Assembly (NCBI GenBank): GCA_011634665.1
Contig: WAEK01000011.1
Location: forward strand, 346,001 to 410,000
Source: Mortierella sp. BCC40632
Lineage: Eukaryota > Mortierellomycota > Mortierellomycetes > Mortierellales > Mortierellaceae
Length of the DNA: 64,000 nt
Direction: 5' to 3'
Part shown: one piece after another, positions 12,901 through 25,786 of the stretch
Layout: each line of letters opens with the position of its first letter
Numbering within the stretch: position 1 is the stretch's first letter
Translations under genes and position numbers: made by a program
Notes under the pieces: generated by a model
Database searches by the model: none
The model's input: the letters and a program-made list of their open reading frames with translations, nothing else
What the model was told of the DNA's origin: nothing

Positions 12901-13056
12901 CGACTTGGTGGAAACTCGACAGGGACAGCTGGAGGGGTTCTTGTTCATATGACAGACGAGGTTGCGTTTGTTAAGTCAGAGGAAACTAGAGCATGGATTC
13001 CCGTAGGGCTGGAGGATCTGATGGTCCTCGCAGGCGCTGGAAGAAGATCAGCTTAG
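9911..13056 (+). CDS. G-patch spliceosome-disassembly factor, TFIP11/Ntr1 homolog
   Basis: This is the activator of the DEAH helicase Prp43 during release of the lariat-intron spliceosome, acting in the nucleus. Exons are 9911-10004, 10089-11182 and 11278-13056, giving 988 residues. The N-terminal TIP domain has RKRRHAKEEAIYGSF (about 40-55), followed by long acidic/Ser-rich disorder. The G-patch is at about 245-292 (GSGFGLKMLEKMGWKKGFGLG). A Lys/Gly-rich linker follows. DMTGKTVRELSSM begins the conserved GCFC/C-terminal region, with WDPRDCDSVIELLEAWAPPLLP, HPWLPILG and WHTFFPSTTFSSLL motifs, running to the C-terminal nuclear-factor-like tail (IHERSGRPLYRLG). Domain order and length match metazoan TFIP11 (about 840) and fungal Ntr1-like proteins. 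The first in-frame intron contains readable sequence but interrupts the conserved AD|PMHRRKR junction, so it is spliced. Confidence 0.93.
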
Positions 13057-13363
13057 TTCAAATAATAGCCTAAGTAGCTACCCTCATAGATCAACCTGGG
13101 GAGTGCAGATATCCTGATTGCCTTCTTGGTCACCCGTAAATACTATGCACATGATATTGAAAGTTCATGCACACCACGTTCCCAGGATATTCAGGATATT
13201 GGCCCAAAAACCATGCAACCAAAATAAAGTTGCACAAAGGCGTTGACTTCCTCAGAGAACGCAATGGCAAGGTAAGCCCACATCCAATTCTTTCCTCATT
13301 CTCTTCCATCGCACACATCATCCTCACTTCCTTGAGTCACAGCTGGCATTGGCAATCCATCAA
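13057..13363. other. Intergenic, TFIP11 3' end to channel gene 5' leader
   Basis: About 307 bp. It contains the TFIP11 3' UTR and probably the promoter and leader of the downstream channel gene. No independent feature is visible. Confidence 0.4.
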
Positions 13364-16300
13364 ATGAATGTGGAGACTCCAGGCGAAAACCGTGCTCCCC
13401 AAAGAGAGCACTCTGATCCTCCCATTGTCGATCTCGCGGAGCTATTTTCTGAAAGGCAACACGGCTGTACTCAGACCACTAATGTTCACCAGCATATTAG
13501 TTGTCTGATACCTGCATCCGATTGTGGTCAACCTTTGCGCCAAGCGAGGAAACGCGACTATTTGATTTCTGCAGAGCTGAACCAAAGAGTCATCAATAGA
13601 CCTGAATGCGCAATAAATTTTAACAAATGTAGTCAGGATTCGGGGGATATGAAGGAAGATGCAGCCGGTCAAGAAACGCAGCATGAACGCAGAGCAAGCT
13701 GTAAGTGTGGGTACAATGCTCTAAGACCTCAGGTCACACTGCTTGTCAGTAAATTATCTCTAAATGATTAACTCTTTCCATAGCAACTAGACTTTACTTT
13801 AGTGAGGATGTAGACGAGTTTGGCCGCGTCTTCTACAAAGGGGAAACTAAGTAAGTAAAACAAGACTGCAAGTAATACAAACTATGACTAGACTCTAGCC
13901 AATTTACCTTCATCACGGTTACCACTGATCAATAGATATGCTAACCCAGTCCAGCTCGATGGAAACAAGTGGGTATGCTTTCATACGCAGAACACCTGCG
14001 CAGCGAGCTGTTTAAACAGAGAGATGATTGAATTAATAATGACATGTACTGGCAGTGCGACATAGGAACATTGACTCCAGGGGACCAGCCCTACTTTGCA
14101 GTGATCTGCTTTCTTCTGAATCAAGACATGAAGAGACCAGTAGCTGTCCGTATCCTTTGGGGGGGATGAGATGGTACAGAGAAGGCATCTCGTTACGCAT
14201 CACTCTTGAAAATGGGTTGAAAATGAGTAGAGAAATCTAATTATCAACCTTACTTTGTTAGGTCCTGAGGCTGGATTCAGTGGTTCTAGATGGTTTGTGA
14301 ACCTCTCAAATTCTTGAAATCCAATTGCCTCAACAGTGAAATGAATTGCTGAAAAAACAGGACCGCTCTGATCTCACCGCTCTTTTGTCTGTACACCCCT
14401 GCTAACTTATCTCATAGGAGAATGGTCTCTAGTCAGAGTACTACTTCGCACACAGGTTCAAGGGCCGTCGTTCTATGCCGAAGTGAAGACTGGACCAGGT
14501 CAGGTCCAAGTATGCTATGTCGAGATCAGTCCGTTTTTCGAACAGGATATGTTCGGTACTGAGCGCTCCTCTATCCTCTTACACGATTGCTTTGAGTATG
14601 CTTCCTAAGATAAGAACTAATGGATATTATTATGATAGATATCGTGCTTCCTCATATACCTCCACCACGGAAGTCCATCAATATTTGGCATCATGATAGT
14701 GATCTTAGTGGGACTCGACAGCGAACACCATCAAGGGTCACACTTTGTGGAGTCTCGGCCTCGGGATCGCGTGCAGCAACTCTTTCTTCAACGGGATCAA
14801 GGATGCATCTTGATCTGTGGAAACTCGACCTTTCGGTGACTACACAAACGGCTCCCTACCCATGCCTACCTTCAACTCCCATCGCCCACTCTGTCATTAA
14901 CTGTTTGCCCAGCGAACAAGCCTGTATGGAATTGACTTTGTCCTGGGATGGATCCCAAACGGTCGTGTATCGTGGCCAATATGCCATGAGCTCGCCTATC
15001 CAACTTTTTGTCTTGGACAGCTTCGAGGAGCCCTATTTGAATAGTGGTCAGGACCAACAATCGCTCATTAGCTTTCGTAGCTCCACCCGTCATCTCAATT
15101 GCGCTGATCTCAAGGATTTCAAAGGATGTGCCAAGTTTACTACTCTCTCAATTCCGTCAATCAGATCTACATGGGCGCTAAATAATGAGTTGGAACGTTT
15201 CGTTGCCTGTGATGGGATGAGCGTCTTTGTTTTCAATAGCTCTGTGACTCCCGCTTCAGCTTTTATGTGGAAGCAACTCTATACAATTCAAATTCTGCCA
15301 AGTCCAGATTTCTCCAAGGCGAACCGTCTAGTGTCAGCCATATCAGGGGGTATTATTCTGACTGAAGCGTCACCTTATCGACTCATGGTTTTCAGTCTAG
15401 ATTGCGGAACGGACCTGTACCAGATTGAAACCAACGATGAGATACAAGACTACTTTGTTTCCTCGAACGGCCAGACGATTGCAGTTTCGACAAAAACCAT
15501 GCTGTATTTGTATGCGGCTGAATCTGGTGAGCACTTCCAGACTTCACGATTTGCCCACGGTGACAGCTCTCTGTTTCTGGAAGGCGATTCAAAGATTGTG
15601 GTTCGGTCCGAGTTTAGTAGATGGAATCGGCTTTCTGTTCTTGACTCGGGCACGCTTATTCGCGAGCGGGAAATACTTATTGCGTCGGACGCTCGTCCAC
15701 TAATTCAGGATATCCAGTGCGGAACTGGACTCCGAGGTTCAATGTTTGATTCTGTGGTCATTGTACATTTTCATGGATCGATCCTGGACCTCTCATTTTT
15801 AGGAGACATCACAGTAGACGCCGACAGGCCCTATTCGACTGAATGTACCCACCAATGCACTGTGAATCTTTACGATGTGCCTATCCTCGAACAAACCAGA
15901 GTCAGTCACTTCCCGGGAGGAAAGTACACGATGGCTGTTGAAGGTCGGATAGGTGGGCGCGGAAGAACATTGACTGTGGATATAGAGCACGACGATGGAC
16001 AGAAGAAGCAACTGCGTTTAAAGGCCAGTAGCTTTTACTTTCTTCAAGAGCATGGGCTGGTTGTTTCGGTATTTTTTGAAAATGGTACACATTGTTCAGT
16101 TTGGAGTGTGCCCAGGTCACTTGGTGGAGACTGTGATTTACTCCTACACTGGCGGATGGAGCCCTCCAAAGCTGTCTACACATTTCAAGCATGCCCACAT
16201 GAGAAGATACTGAAATTTTTGCAAGGCGAGCTAAACATCTACATTGCCCCTGAGCGAGTATGTGCACCAGAGAACTCGAGATTCTTTTTTGATGCTATCC

Positions 16301-19179
16301 CCTGGCTCCTTGATGACTTTAAGCACTGCCAGACAGACATAGCAAGCGCAATCATCCGATACCTCAAGCTTCATATTAACAAATACCCCTGTCGTGGAGA
16401 TCATGGAATGTCAGTTATCTCCAAGCATTGCTCAATCTGGTCGCCGTGGAATCACGATACTCACCAACTAATTTTAAAAGGCCTCCTGAGAGTCAATACG
16501 GCTGAAAACTGGATCCCTCGGAACAGCTACTCTACTGGATCCAACCCCATTGGGATAATGCTGTACCATGCTAGGAAAAGACCCAGGGCCCTTGAGACCC
16601 TCAGAGTTCTCATTGATTACTGTATCGATATGGCTACAAGAGAACAGGATCTAGGATTCATTCAGTATATTTGCGATTGCATGGACGAACTTGTATCTCG
16701 GTATCCCGATGTTGCGCTTCAGGTTACGAAGGCTTTCTCATATATCAGATGTCGTAATCGGCGCTACATTATCAGCCACCACAGTATCGCTCACCCTCCA
16801 ACTCTTCGCCGATTTTGGGGTTTGGAGGGTTGTGTGCTCAGCGAATGTCTGAATCCGATCCTTCAGGAACAACAAAACGTGGAAGTCGAAGATGGCATCG
16901 ATAACAATTTTACAGAAGATATCTATGTAGCCCCAGTCCAGTTGCTCTGGACCTTCGTACCAAATGGGAATGAGGTTGACACACAAAACTCAAGATATAA
17001 ACACGACTCTTTGTTAACATTGCCGCAAGCAATGTACCGAGTTCTGCGCTGGCAGATTAGCCCCGTGAATCATGTCTACATCCGACCTCGATACTATGGA
17101 TTAGAAATCCTTGACAACCCAGCAATCGTGGCGCTGGTTCATTACAAATGGTACTGCCAAGAACCCCGATCGCAAATATTGAATGAAAAAGCACAATACT
17201 CATCGAAAACAATTCATATCTCTTATTAGGAACAAATTCGCATTCGCACTATGGGGAGCACGATTTTCAGTGCAATGCATTTACTATTTGCTCATCCTTC
17301 TCGTCGCCTTTCTGCAGGTGTACCATGATCAACCGGACTCGCTTCTTGGACTTTTTATCGCAATTTGTGGATTCTCGTGCCTTTTTTTATGGCTCGAGTT
17401 TGTCCAATGGCAAGAAAGCCGACATCATATGCTGAGTAAAGAGGAAGATATTGGCGCTGGCACAAAGGGTCAGATAGCAGGCTTAGCCAATGGAGACCAA
17501 ATACGAGAGATAGGCCCTGAGACCGACCATGATCGGAATGCTGGAAAGCAACTTTGGAGGACTATCCCCAGTGTAGCAACTTTTTTGTACGCACTTGTAA
17601 GAGGAAAGTTTATTGGAGACAAAAGACATGCGGCCGAGGGAAAAAACGGCCGATCACCTTACTTTAGGTATTGTGGTTCATCCCTGAGATTCTTAATGCC
17701 TAAGCAATCGCACACTCCAATCGGTTCGAAAACAACAGAGTAAGCTCTGACTTCCATTCTGTGATTAGATCGCCCTATAACCTACTGGACCTGGCCATGT
17801 ATATTCTACCTCTTGGAACAAGCGTTCATCAGATTATCAATATCATTCGCTCTGATAAACATGGAGTAGTCTGGGATTACAGTTTCTGCGTTGTGTTAGT
17901 GTTCTTGCATCTTGTAAGTATAAACGCAATGCCTTGTGTGCCCTCTTTTTGTATCACACCTCCAGATGTTGGACCATCATGTTAATCTCACTTAACTACT
18001 TCTATTGCAACCAATTGCTAGCTCGCAGAAATGAGAGTCAGCGAGACTGCCTGCAAGTACATCACAATTGTTGTTGGGATTCTTGTCGAGATTAGGGTAT
18101 TTTTTATGGTCTTTGCAGGAGGCGTTTTATTCTTCTCCTTGGCAATCTTGCATGTTCTCTACGCTGTTGGGAGCAGTGCATGGGAACAGCCACAAGTCAG
18201 TCTACCATCCAGCTTTTTCGGTGCTATAACGACTGTATATCTCATGATGGTAAGCAGAATAATGGTGTTTGATCGCTCTAAAATTCTATTTTTGTCAAGG
18301 ACGACGGGGGGTTCTCTTCGAAAGTCAATGTATTTATATTCTTGAAAATGGTTCGCAATTTCAAATTTCAACTGGAGAAATTAGGGTGGTAGATACGATC
18401 CCTTACAGGATGACATGTTCACGAAGGTAGAAGGACGTGATACCAATAGCACGACAGTCTCATTCTATATGAACTGGCCACTCCACATCATGGTGATGAT
18501 TTACTTCTTCTTCTCGTCGATTTTGATGCTTAATGTTCTCATTGGTAAGTAGAGTGTTGCGGAGCAAATTTCTAGCCCTTGAATTGTGGTGGTATCATTC
18601 ATTTCTAACACTCCACATTCTGTCTCGACCGCGTCAAAAGCGCTGATTAATGTGGCCTTTGCCAAGGGCGACAATACTTGGCGCCAAGTTTGGCTCGAGA
18701 ATAGGCTTCGGTATGTCGAGAGTGCCGAGAATATGTCCTTCCACATTCCAGGTATAAATGTGTTTCGTCCCCTTATGCCACTTATATCTATTGAAGCACA
18801 CCAACCAGAAGCTTTCCTCATTTCTGTTACACTTACTATTCACACAGGTTTTCGGCAGGCATTTGATTGGTTCCCAGAGAGAATCTACTATGCAGCCACT
18901 CCTTATCAAGTGAAGCGTTTTCGACAGTTGGCCAAGGAGCAAGGAGGTGTTGACAAGGATCTCAATCAAGAAACAGTATCCGCAACATTTCCTAGCGAAA
19001 ATGCGTTAGGACTCAGGGAACAGCTTGAGCGGCAAAACCTCAGCATATGCATGCAAGGAAGTCAGGTCTTGGAGCTTAGGAAAGCAATTGAGATGACTCA
19101 AGAAGATATTTTTGGGCTTAAGCAAGACATTCACGCCGTACTTGAAGCATTACGGTTACTCCAGAAAGAAAGGGAGTAG
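13364..19179 (+). CDS. TRP-like six-transmembrane ion channel with giant soluble N-terminus
   Basis: This encodes 1541 residues in 13 exons: 13364-13700, 13784-13850, 13936-13972, 14056-14145, 14262-14292, 14418-14555, 14639-17150, 17230-17667, 17769-17913, 18022-18249, 18385-18544, 18641-18751 and 18848-19179. Residues 1-1060 are soluble and beta-rich in feel, with WD-like runs such as VSASGSRAATLSSTGSRM. No repeat is certain. From about 1077 there are S1 (CIYYLLILLVAFLQV), S2 (LFIAICGFSCLFLWLEFV), S3 (NLLDLAMYILPLG) and S4/S5 (KYITIVVGILVEI, then AGGVLFFSLAILHVLY). A pore-like segment (VYLMMGGRYDPLQDD) is followed by S6 (MVMIYFFFSSILMLNVLI ALINVAF) and a C-terminal coiled coil. The domain fits the Ion_trans/TRP-polycystin group. 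Likely a cation channel, probably Ca2+-permeable, in the plasma or vacuolar membrane (inference). The donor after exon 4 (GTCCGT) and two GTACTG donors are weak, so those junctions are less certain. Confidence 0.82.
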
Positions 19180-21653
19180 AAACCTCTAATCACGACACAT
19201 TATCTACATCTATGTAACAAGATGAGGGAAGGCGGGCAGTCTACGTCCGTCTTCTTGATGCTAGGATCGCCCCGGTTTTTTTATATCCATGAGTGTAACC
19301 CCTTTTGTTGATCTTTGGCTATCGGTGATCGTTTCTATACATCCACTACCGCGCCTAGTAAATACAACTTCAACATTATTAAAGTGCATGAGTCACTCTC
19401 AGCAGTCCTCTCAAAAAAAAAAATCCTCTCGCTACATTGCTGGGTGTCCCACTATCGACGAAACAAAGTCTTCTGTCTCTCGAGTATTAGGTAGCGTCTT
19501 CCTAATGAACGCATTACATCATCCTTACTACTCAGCATCCGACTTTCTAACCATAAGCTTCGATAAACTAAGGCCTCTAGAAGTCTATCTGGCAGGTAGT
19601 CAGGTTGGATACGATCATTCACTTCGGTCATTCCCAGGATATAGCACTGCACCTGTATTTTCATCCAGATGTGGTATTGATTTTGATTTCGACTGTCCTC
19701 CATCCTAGCGTCTGTTCTATTTCCGCCTCTAGTACAAGGAAAGAGGATCTGTCAGATGTAGAAGCCTTAATGGTGATGTTTTCTCCTTTCCAACCAATTC
19801 CTCATTATGGCTTGGTTTCTCAGTCCAGAGGAGAGACCACACTTTGGGAGAATGGGCCCTCAAGTTCGGCCAAAAGAAGTAGCCATGGTAGTGACAGTGA
19901 CTGAATGAAAAAAAAAAAAAAGGTGGCTGTGGTGCTGGCCGTGGTGCACCTCATTCTTTTATAGCACTCTTCTTCGGTGGAAACAGGGTTTTATTCCCGA
20001 CTCTCTCCCTACTACCCATTGTCGCTAATGCTATTGTCTAGAAATCACTACTGCCGGCTGATTCTTGTACACTTCTTGCCTAGACTTTCTTCGCTTTTGC
20101 TTAAAGCAACAGTGAAGGAGCTTGAATTGGCGATTATAGCAACAACGTGTTTAATTGGGGTTAGTATACAAAAAGATGTTCCGGGTTGCCTGCGGAGACT
20201 CTGAAATGTATGAATATGGACTTGTTTCCGTCGAGAAAGTAGCAGATGACCGTTACCAATCCCGCTCTGACCCTCTGGATCGGAAGTCCCAGCATTCAGC
20301 ACTCAGCGTAGATATTCAGTATACTCAATGAACTGTATTCACAAACACAACACTGAGATTTCAGAGCTAGTCCTAGTGGAAAGGCTGGTATGGAAATGAT
20401 TGTCCAAGTGGAACGATTACAGATTCTGGTTATATGTGAAGTTTTGCCTGATACGTACCATAGAGTACTTTAAAACAACTTGCATGTTAAAAAAAAGCCC
20501 TGTTGTCTTAATCTCAGTTAGCTAAGAACAAGTTGAATGACCTCCTAAAGGTAAGACGTAGAAGGAGTTGTCAATTTAACAACTGCAAGATACAACTACA
20601 AGGTAGTCATCAAAGTACTCGCTCCTAATAGGTCAGACCCTTAGTTTCCTACTTACTGTCTGAGAGTGTACTTAGTCGATCCATTTCTTGTCGCCCTCAT
20701 CCACTAGATTCACCATCTTGAGTAAAAGAGTAAATGGATATTGCCTAGCTTTGCATCATTTTGGAGGCAAAGATAGGGCTGTTGCCGAGACTGTATCCTG
20801 CGGCTGTTCTCTCAATTTGGGATTTGAGATTAGCGGAGTACCAAGTTTCGTTGCAATAGCTTTGACTATAACTACAGCTCATTGAGGAATAGATGAACAA
20901 CTAGGACAGCACAGGTAGGCGCTTCTTTGAGGGCAAAGGCTGTGCAAAGCTTGGCAAGGTAGAAATTGCTGACAGCGAGGAGGTAGCGCTCATCAAAGGG
21001 AAGGCGGGGATATCAGATGGATACGCGACGGGGTGTATAAAGAGAGATTCAAAGAGCAAAGAGTTGATAGGAAGCAACAGAGGACTCTCACCTCGACTGC
21101 AACAACTGTCAAGGGGCTTTGGCAGAAGCGTGAATCTAGAGAGATAGAACTCGAGGTCAAACTCAGCACATGCTTCTGTTGGTCGGAGAGGACTGGATGT
21201 CAGTCCAGACCAAAGGAACGTCACTCATCCACACGAGCCCACACACCCACACACGACCCGAACACGAAGACATTAGGTTGTCGAAGACTGGTGCCGCCGT
21301 AGTGCCCAGGGCGGTGTCTGTGACGGCACCAGAGAAGCAAGTAACTGTGAGCCGTTTTGGGCGTTTGGTGCTCACTGACTGACTTGCACGAGGCTGGAGC
21401 AGCAAATGGTGGACACGTCCCTGCAGGTGACAGGACAACAAGACGGTCGACGGATGGGAGGGAAAGAGCACACACCCCCGCCACACAAGGCTCCATTCCA
21501 CCTCCATCTGTCGCTCTCATCTTTTCTCCCTTTCTCCATCCTCTCACTCTCCGCCCTTGATTCTTCCATCGCCTAGGTAGATAGATTCATCGGCACCCAG
21601 CTCTCGTGCAGCACATCCCCCGACCCCTGTATCCCTCCTCCATACCTCCAGCC
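19180..21653. other. Long intergenic region between channel gene and VPS1
   Basis: About 2.5 kb without a gene I can support. A poly(A) run lies at about 19906-19921. The stretch 21030-21650 is GA/CT-rich and resembles promoter and leader sequence for VPS1. Open frames at 19289-19708 and 21163-21507 lack domains and look like chance frames. An unannotated noncoding RNA cannot be excluded. Confidence 0.45.
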
Positions 21654-24600
21654 ATGGATGCAGCGCTCATCAAGACAATAAACAAGCTCCAGGACGCATT
21701 CTCGACGGTCGGCGTCCACAACCCCGTTGACCTGCCGCAGATCGTCGTCATTGGCTCTCAGTCCTCTGGAAAGAGTTCCGTCCTCGAGAACATCGTCGGT
21801 CGCGACTTCTTGCCCCGAGGCTCGGGTATTGTCACCCGCCGGCCCTTGGTAATCCATCCGACCCAAACAATGCAGCATGGCAAAAAAACGGTCCAATCCA
21901 CTTGATGTTCTGCCGATGACAAGCATGCCTTATTGACCAGTGTTGCTCTCCATCGTCTGTCACCTTAGGTTTTGCAACTAATCAACCGCCTACCCCCCAC
22001 TGCTACTACTGTACCAGCAAACGACGACCAAGGCAAGTCAGAGACGCGTTTGTGCGTCATCTCTGTGTGTGTTATTTCATAAGAGAGGATATTACTTTGC
22101 TCCCTATCCCTGTCTGGGTGGTACTTGGGTTTTCCTCTTTGTGGCGGGAGAGAGAGCATGACTCTGGTGGATAGAAAGAAAAGAGGGAGAGTAGAGTGAG
22201 AAAACCGTTTTGGGCGGCCACTGTATACCAGAGGCGTGGCAGCAATGACACATGGCTCTTTACTCTGGCCGTTTGTACTGCATGTGACCTTTTGAATACC
22301 TATCGAACACACTCTTTTCCTAACCATGTGCCTGAATCTTGCCTGCAACTAACGCCCTCTTTAGATGGCCGTCCTGGCCCAGACAAGCAAGAGCCCGATG
22401 AATGGGGAGAGTTCTTGCATCAGCCCGGCGTCAAATACACGGACTTCAATCTTATCCGCGAGGAGATTGTCCGCGATACAGAACTCAAAACTGGCAAGAA
22501 CGCTGGCATTTCTCCTCTCCCTATCAACTTGCGAATCTACTCTCCCAATGTCTTGACCCTCACTTTGGTAGATCTTCCTGGTCTGACCAAGGTCCCTGTT
22601 GGCGACCAACCCAAGGATATTGAGAAGCAGATCCGCGACATGCTTATCAAGTATATCACTAAACCTAACGCCATCATTCTTGCCGTCACTGCCGCCAACA
22701 CTGATCTTGCAAACTCGGATGGATTGCGGCTAGCGCGTGATGTAGATCCTGAAGGAGCGCGGACAATCGGTGTGCTGACAAAAATCGATCTCATGGATGC
22801 AGGCACGGATGTGGTCGATATTTTAGCCGGGCGTGTTATTCCTCTTCGACTAGGATACGTTCCCGTTGTGAACCGTGGCCAACGCGATATCGAGTCCAAG
22901 AAATCGATCACGCGGTCATTGGAAGGCGAACGTTCGTTCTTTGAGAATCATCCTGCCTACAAGAGCAAAGCACAGTACTGCGGTACACCCTACCTTGCTC
23001 GTAAGCTGAACATGGTAAGACATGAATATCCAAAACCTGTTTTTCTTTTAGAAACTCCGAGTCTGACAGCATGAGAAGTCCATCGCTGACCATCTCTATC
23101 TCTGGTTAATCTGAATGAACTTTTGAATTTTACTTGGTATCCTATGGTAGATTTTGATGCACCATATCCGCAACACACTGCCTGAAATCAAGGCTAAGAT
23201 CCAGGCGGCGCTTGTAAAGTACCAGGCAGAGCTTGCGTCATTGGGCGATATGATGGGTGATGGTGCAGCAGGCCAGGCCAACATTGTGTTGAACATCATT
23301 ACAGAGTTTTGTGCTGAGTTCCGGACAATTATCGATGGTAGCTCTGCAGACTTGACGTCGTTTGAACTGTCAGGAGGAGCGCGTGTCAGCTTTGTTTTCC
23401 ATGAGCTATTCTCATCCGGTGTCAAGTCTCTGGATCCCTTCGATCAGATCAAAGACCCTGATATCCGCACTATTCTCTACAATTCCTCTGTAAGCATATT
23501 ACCAACTTGACCGTAAGACTGAACATTGTTCCCTAGTTTAGTACTAATGAGTGTAACTTGTTAAACAACCTCCATTAATATCTATCCACTTTTTAGGGCT
23601 CATCTCCTGCTCTTTTTGTTGGAACAACGGCATTCGAAGTCATTATTAAGCAGCAGATTAAGCGACTTGAGGACCCTAGTTTGCGCTGCGTCACCATCGT
23701 CTTTGATGAGTTGGTTCGCATTTTGACCCAACTCTTGTCCAAACAGGTAATTCTTTCGCCCACCTCCAAGCAGTGATTTTAGGCATGACTATTTTATTGT
23801 TTTATTTTTTGCCACGAGTTGTTAAATGCTAATTTTGACTTTGCTTCCATACTTTTTCTGCCTAATAGCTTTTTAAGCGATTCCCTCAGCTCAAGGATCG
23901 CTTCTACCAAGTTGTCGTCAACTTCCTGCGTACTCAGCTCAACCCTACAAACAAACTTGTTCAAGACCTTATTAGGTATTTCTAGAGACTCTTTAAATCT
24001 CGATCAACAAACTACTCGTGAACGTTCTTATCTAATAATACTAATACTCTTGCCTCCCAAAATGCAATACACTGCTCTTTGTATGGGATTCTATCATTCT
24101 GAAAACATAGCATGGAAGCCTGCTACATCAATACAGCACACCCTGACTTCTTGAATGGACACAAAGCTATGGCAGTAATTAACGAACGCGTCAATCAGGC
24201 AAAGAACCCGCCTCCAGTGGATTCCAAGGGGCGAAACTCCGTTGCTGCTCTTCCACCAAGTCTGGAGCCTGAGCCTACCAATAATGGCTTCTTCGGAAGC
24301 TTCTTCCAGGCCAAGAAGAAGAAGGCCACCATCATGGAACCTGTAAGTATCAGAAGCACATGATGTCTTTCTCAGGCAGTGGTTCAGAATCACTCACCAA
24401 TACTAAACTAACTGTTAACTCTTAATGTTCATACTTGTCATTAAATAGCCACCAGCTGTGCTAAAAGCCTCAACCGCTCTCTCGGAGCGCGAGCAGATCG
24501 AAACAGAGGTTATTAGTAAGTTTTTGCACTGAGTTACTGTTCTTGACTTTACTACCTGTAACTGTTTGGACTTATCATTGCTTTCTCATTGCTATGGAAT

Positions 24601-24961
24601 AGAACTCTTGATTTCGTCTTACTTTAACATTGTGAAGAGGACTATTATCGATACGGTACCAAAAGCTATCATGTTGAACCTTGTGAATAAGGCCAAGGAA
24701 GAGCTCCAGCGTGAATTGTTGCAGGAGTTGTACAAAGCCGATGTCCTGAACGAGCTCCTGAAGGAGAGCGAGTTCACGCAGAACCGACGCAAAGAATGCA
24801 AAAAGATGATTGAAGCCCTCCAAAAAGCAGACGAGATTGTCTCTTCTGGTAAGTACTCCTCTGCATTTTCTCAAAATTGCAACCCATGCAACTTTCTGCA
24901 TCTCTTACTAACGCCCCTCTTTTTCCACTGATATGGATAAAACTTAACAGTGTCTGGATAA
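21654..24961 (+). CDS. VPS1: Dynamin-related GTPase VPS1
   Basis: This is a membrane-remodelling GTPase for Golgi/endosome-to-vacuole traffic, endocytosis and peroxisome fission. Ten exons: 21654-21848, 21969-22032, 22365-23014, 23151-23489, 23597-23746, 23869-23975, 24111-24342, 24449-24515, 24603-24848 and 24951-24961. They give 686 residues (yeast Vps1 has 704). G1 is GSQSSGKS (34-41), the dynamin signature [13 protein letters not shown] follows, G3 is DLPG (156-159) and G4 is TKID (225-228). The stalk continues to a GED region ([20 protein letters not shown] ... ELLKESEF). There is no PH or Pro-rich domain, as expected for Vps1. The second intron starts GCAAGT, a GC-AG intron, required because Q|DGRPGP must join in frame. 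The last exon encodes only the final residues (VSG). A poly(A) run lies shortly downstream (about 25041-25062). Confidence 0.95.
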
Positions 24962-25146
24962 AGGCATGGTCGTCTTAGAAGTACCACTGCAGGGAATAGG
25001 CTACGACGAGTTGGACAAATAAATGAGACCTGTTCAAACGAAAAAAAAAAAAAAAAAAAAAAGGACTCAATTCGTTCTCAGAGAACCTGAGCATCCTGTG
25101 CGTGGGCGTTTTTTATTCTTTACCCTAATCTTTTTCCCATTGACAC

Positions 25147-25786
25147 ATGGCAACCAGTAGTCGAGACATGAGAGTTCTCTCAAAAAATGACGGAGGTAAT
25201 GGTCAGATGGAATGAATATTAGCACCTCATCATCCAGAAGACCAACATGAACTCATTCTTCTTTTGCTCTTTAAAAAAATAAGATGCGCAGAAGCACATC
25301 GAGTTTATGAAACTTGCGATCGAACAAGCCAAGCTTTCTATCCCTGTTCCATCAGGCTATTGTGTTGGAGCAGTCTTGGTTCAGCAACAGACACCAAAGG
25401 GAGGGGTCGAATCCGCCTTCAAGATAGTCACAACAGGATTTTCACGCGAGCTACCTGGAAACACGCATGCTGAGGAATGCTGCCTTCTAAAACTGGATCC
25501 AGCCGTATTAGTGGAAATGAAGTCTATGTCATTGGATCAACCAGAGGAGTGGATCATGTATAGTACCATGGAACCCTGTAGCCATCGTCTATCAGGAAAC
25601 CGTCCTTGTTCTGAACGATTAATCGAATCAGGAATCCGACGAGTCTATGTAGGTGTCCGAGAGCCAGATCATTTTGTGCAGGAGGTGATTGGAGTTGAGA
25701 ACATGGTAAAACATGGGATTGAGGTTGTTCATATTCCAGGCTTCGAAAAGGAGTGCCTGGAACCCAACCAACATATCCTCGGATGA
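25147..25786 (+). CDS. RIB2-type DRAP deaminase (riboflavin biosynthesis), standalone
   Basis: Exons are 25147-25195 and 25284-25786; the split codon gives SKNDG|DAQKHIEFMKLAI, 183 residues. The cytidine-deaminase-fold zinc site is complete: HAEEC (His/Glu) and EPCSHRLSGNRPC (two Cys). The surrounding ATGFSRELPGNTHAEE-like and SGNRPC text matches the C-terminal deaminase domain of yeast Rib2, which deaminates 2,5-diamino-6-ribitylamino-4(3H)-pyrimidinone 5'-phosphate. Yeast Rib2 also carries an N-terminal pseudouridine synthase domain. Here the ORF is deaminase only. VREPDHFVQ and GFEKECLEPNQ are the family's C-terminal motifs. It starts only 185 bp after the VPS1 stop on the same strand, so its promoter must be short or lie inside the VPS1 3' end. 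The poly(A) tract 25041-25062 sits in that gap. Confidence 0.88.

Noticed and set aside
13442..13684. Antisense open frame over the channel gene first exon
   Set aside because: It lies opposite coding sequence that joins cleanly to the rest of the channel gene, so it is a shadow.
14620..14638. ATG at 14620 as the start of a separate 869-residue gene
   Set aside because: The frame is intron sequence there. Splicing 14555 to 14639 joins EQDMF to DIVLPHIPPPRKS in frame, and the upstream exons read coherently.
19289..19708. 139-residue plus-strand frame after the channel gene
   Set aside because: It has an ATG but no recognisable domain and no intron-exon support. The amino-acid composition looks random.
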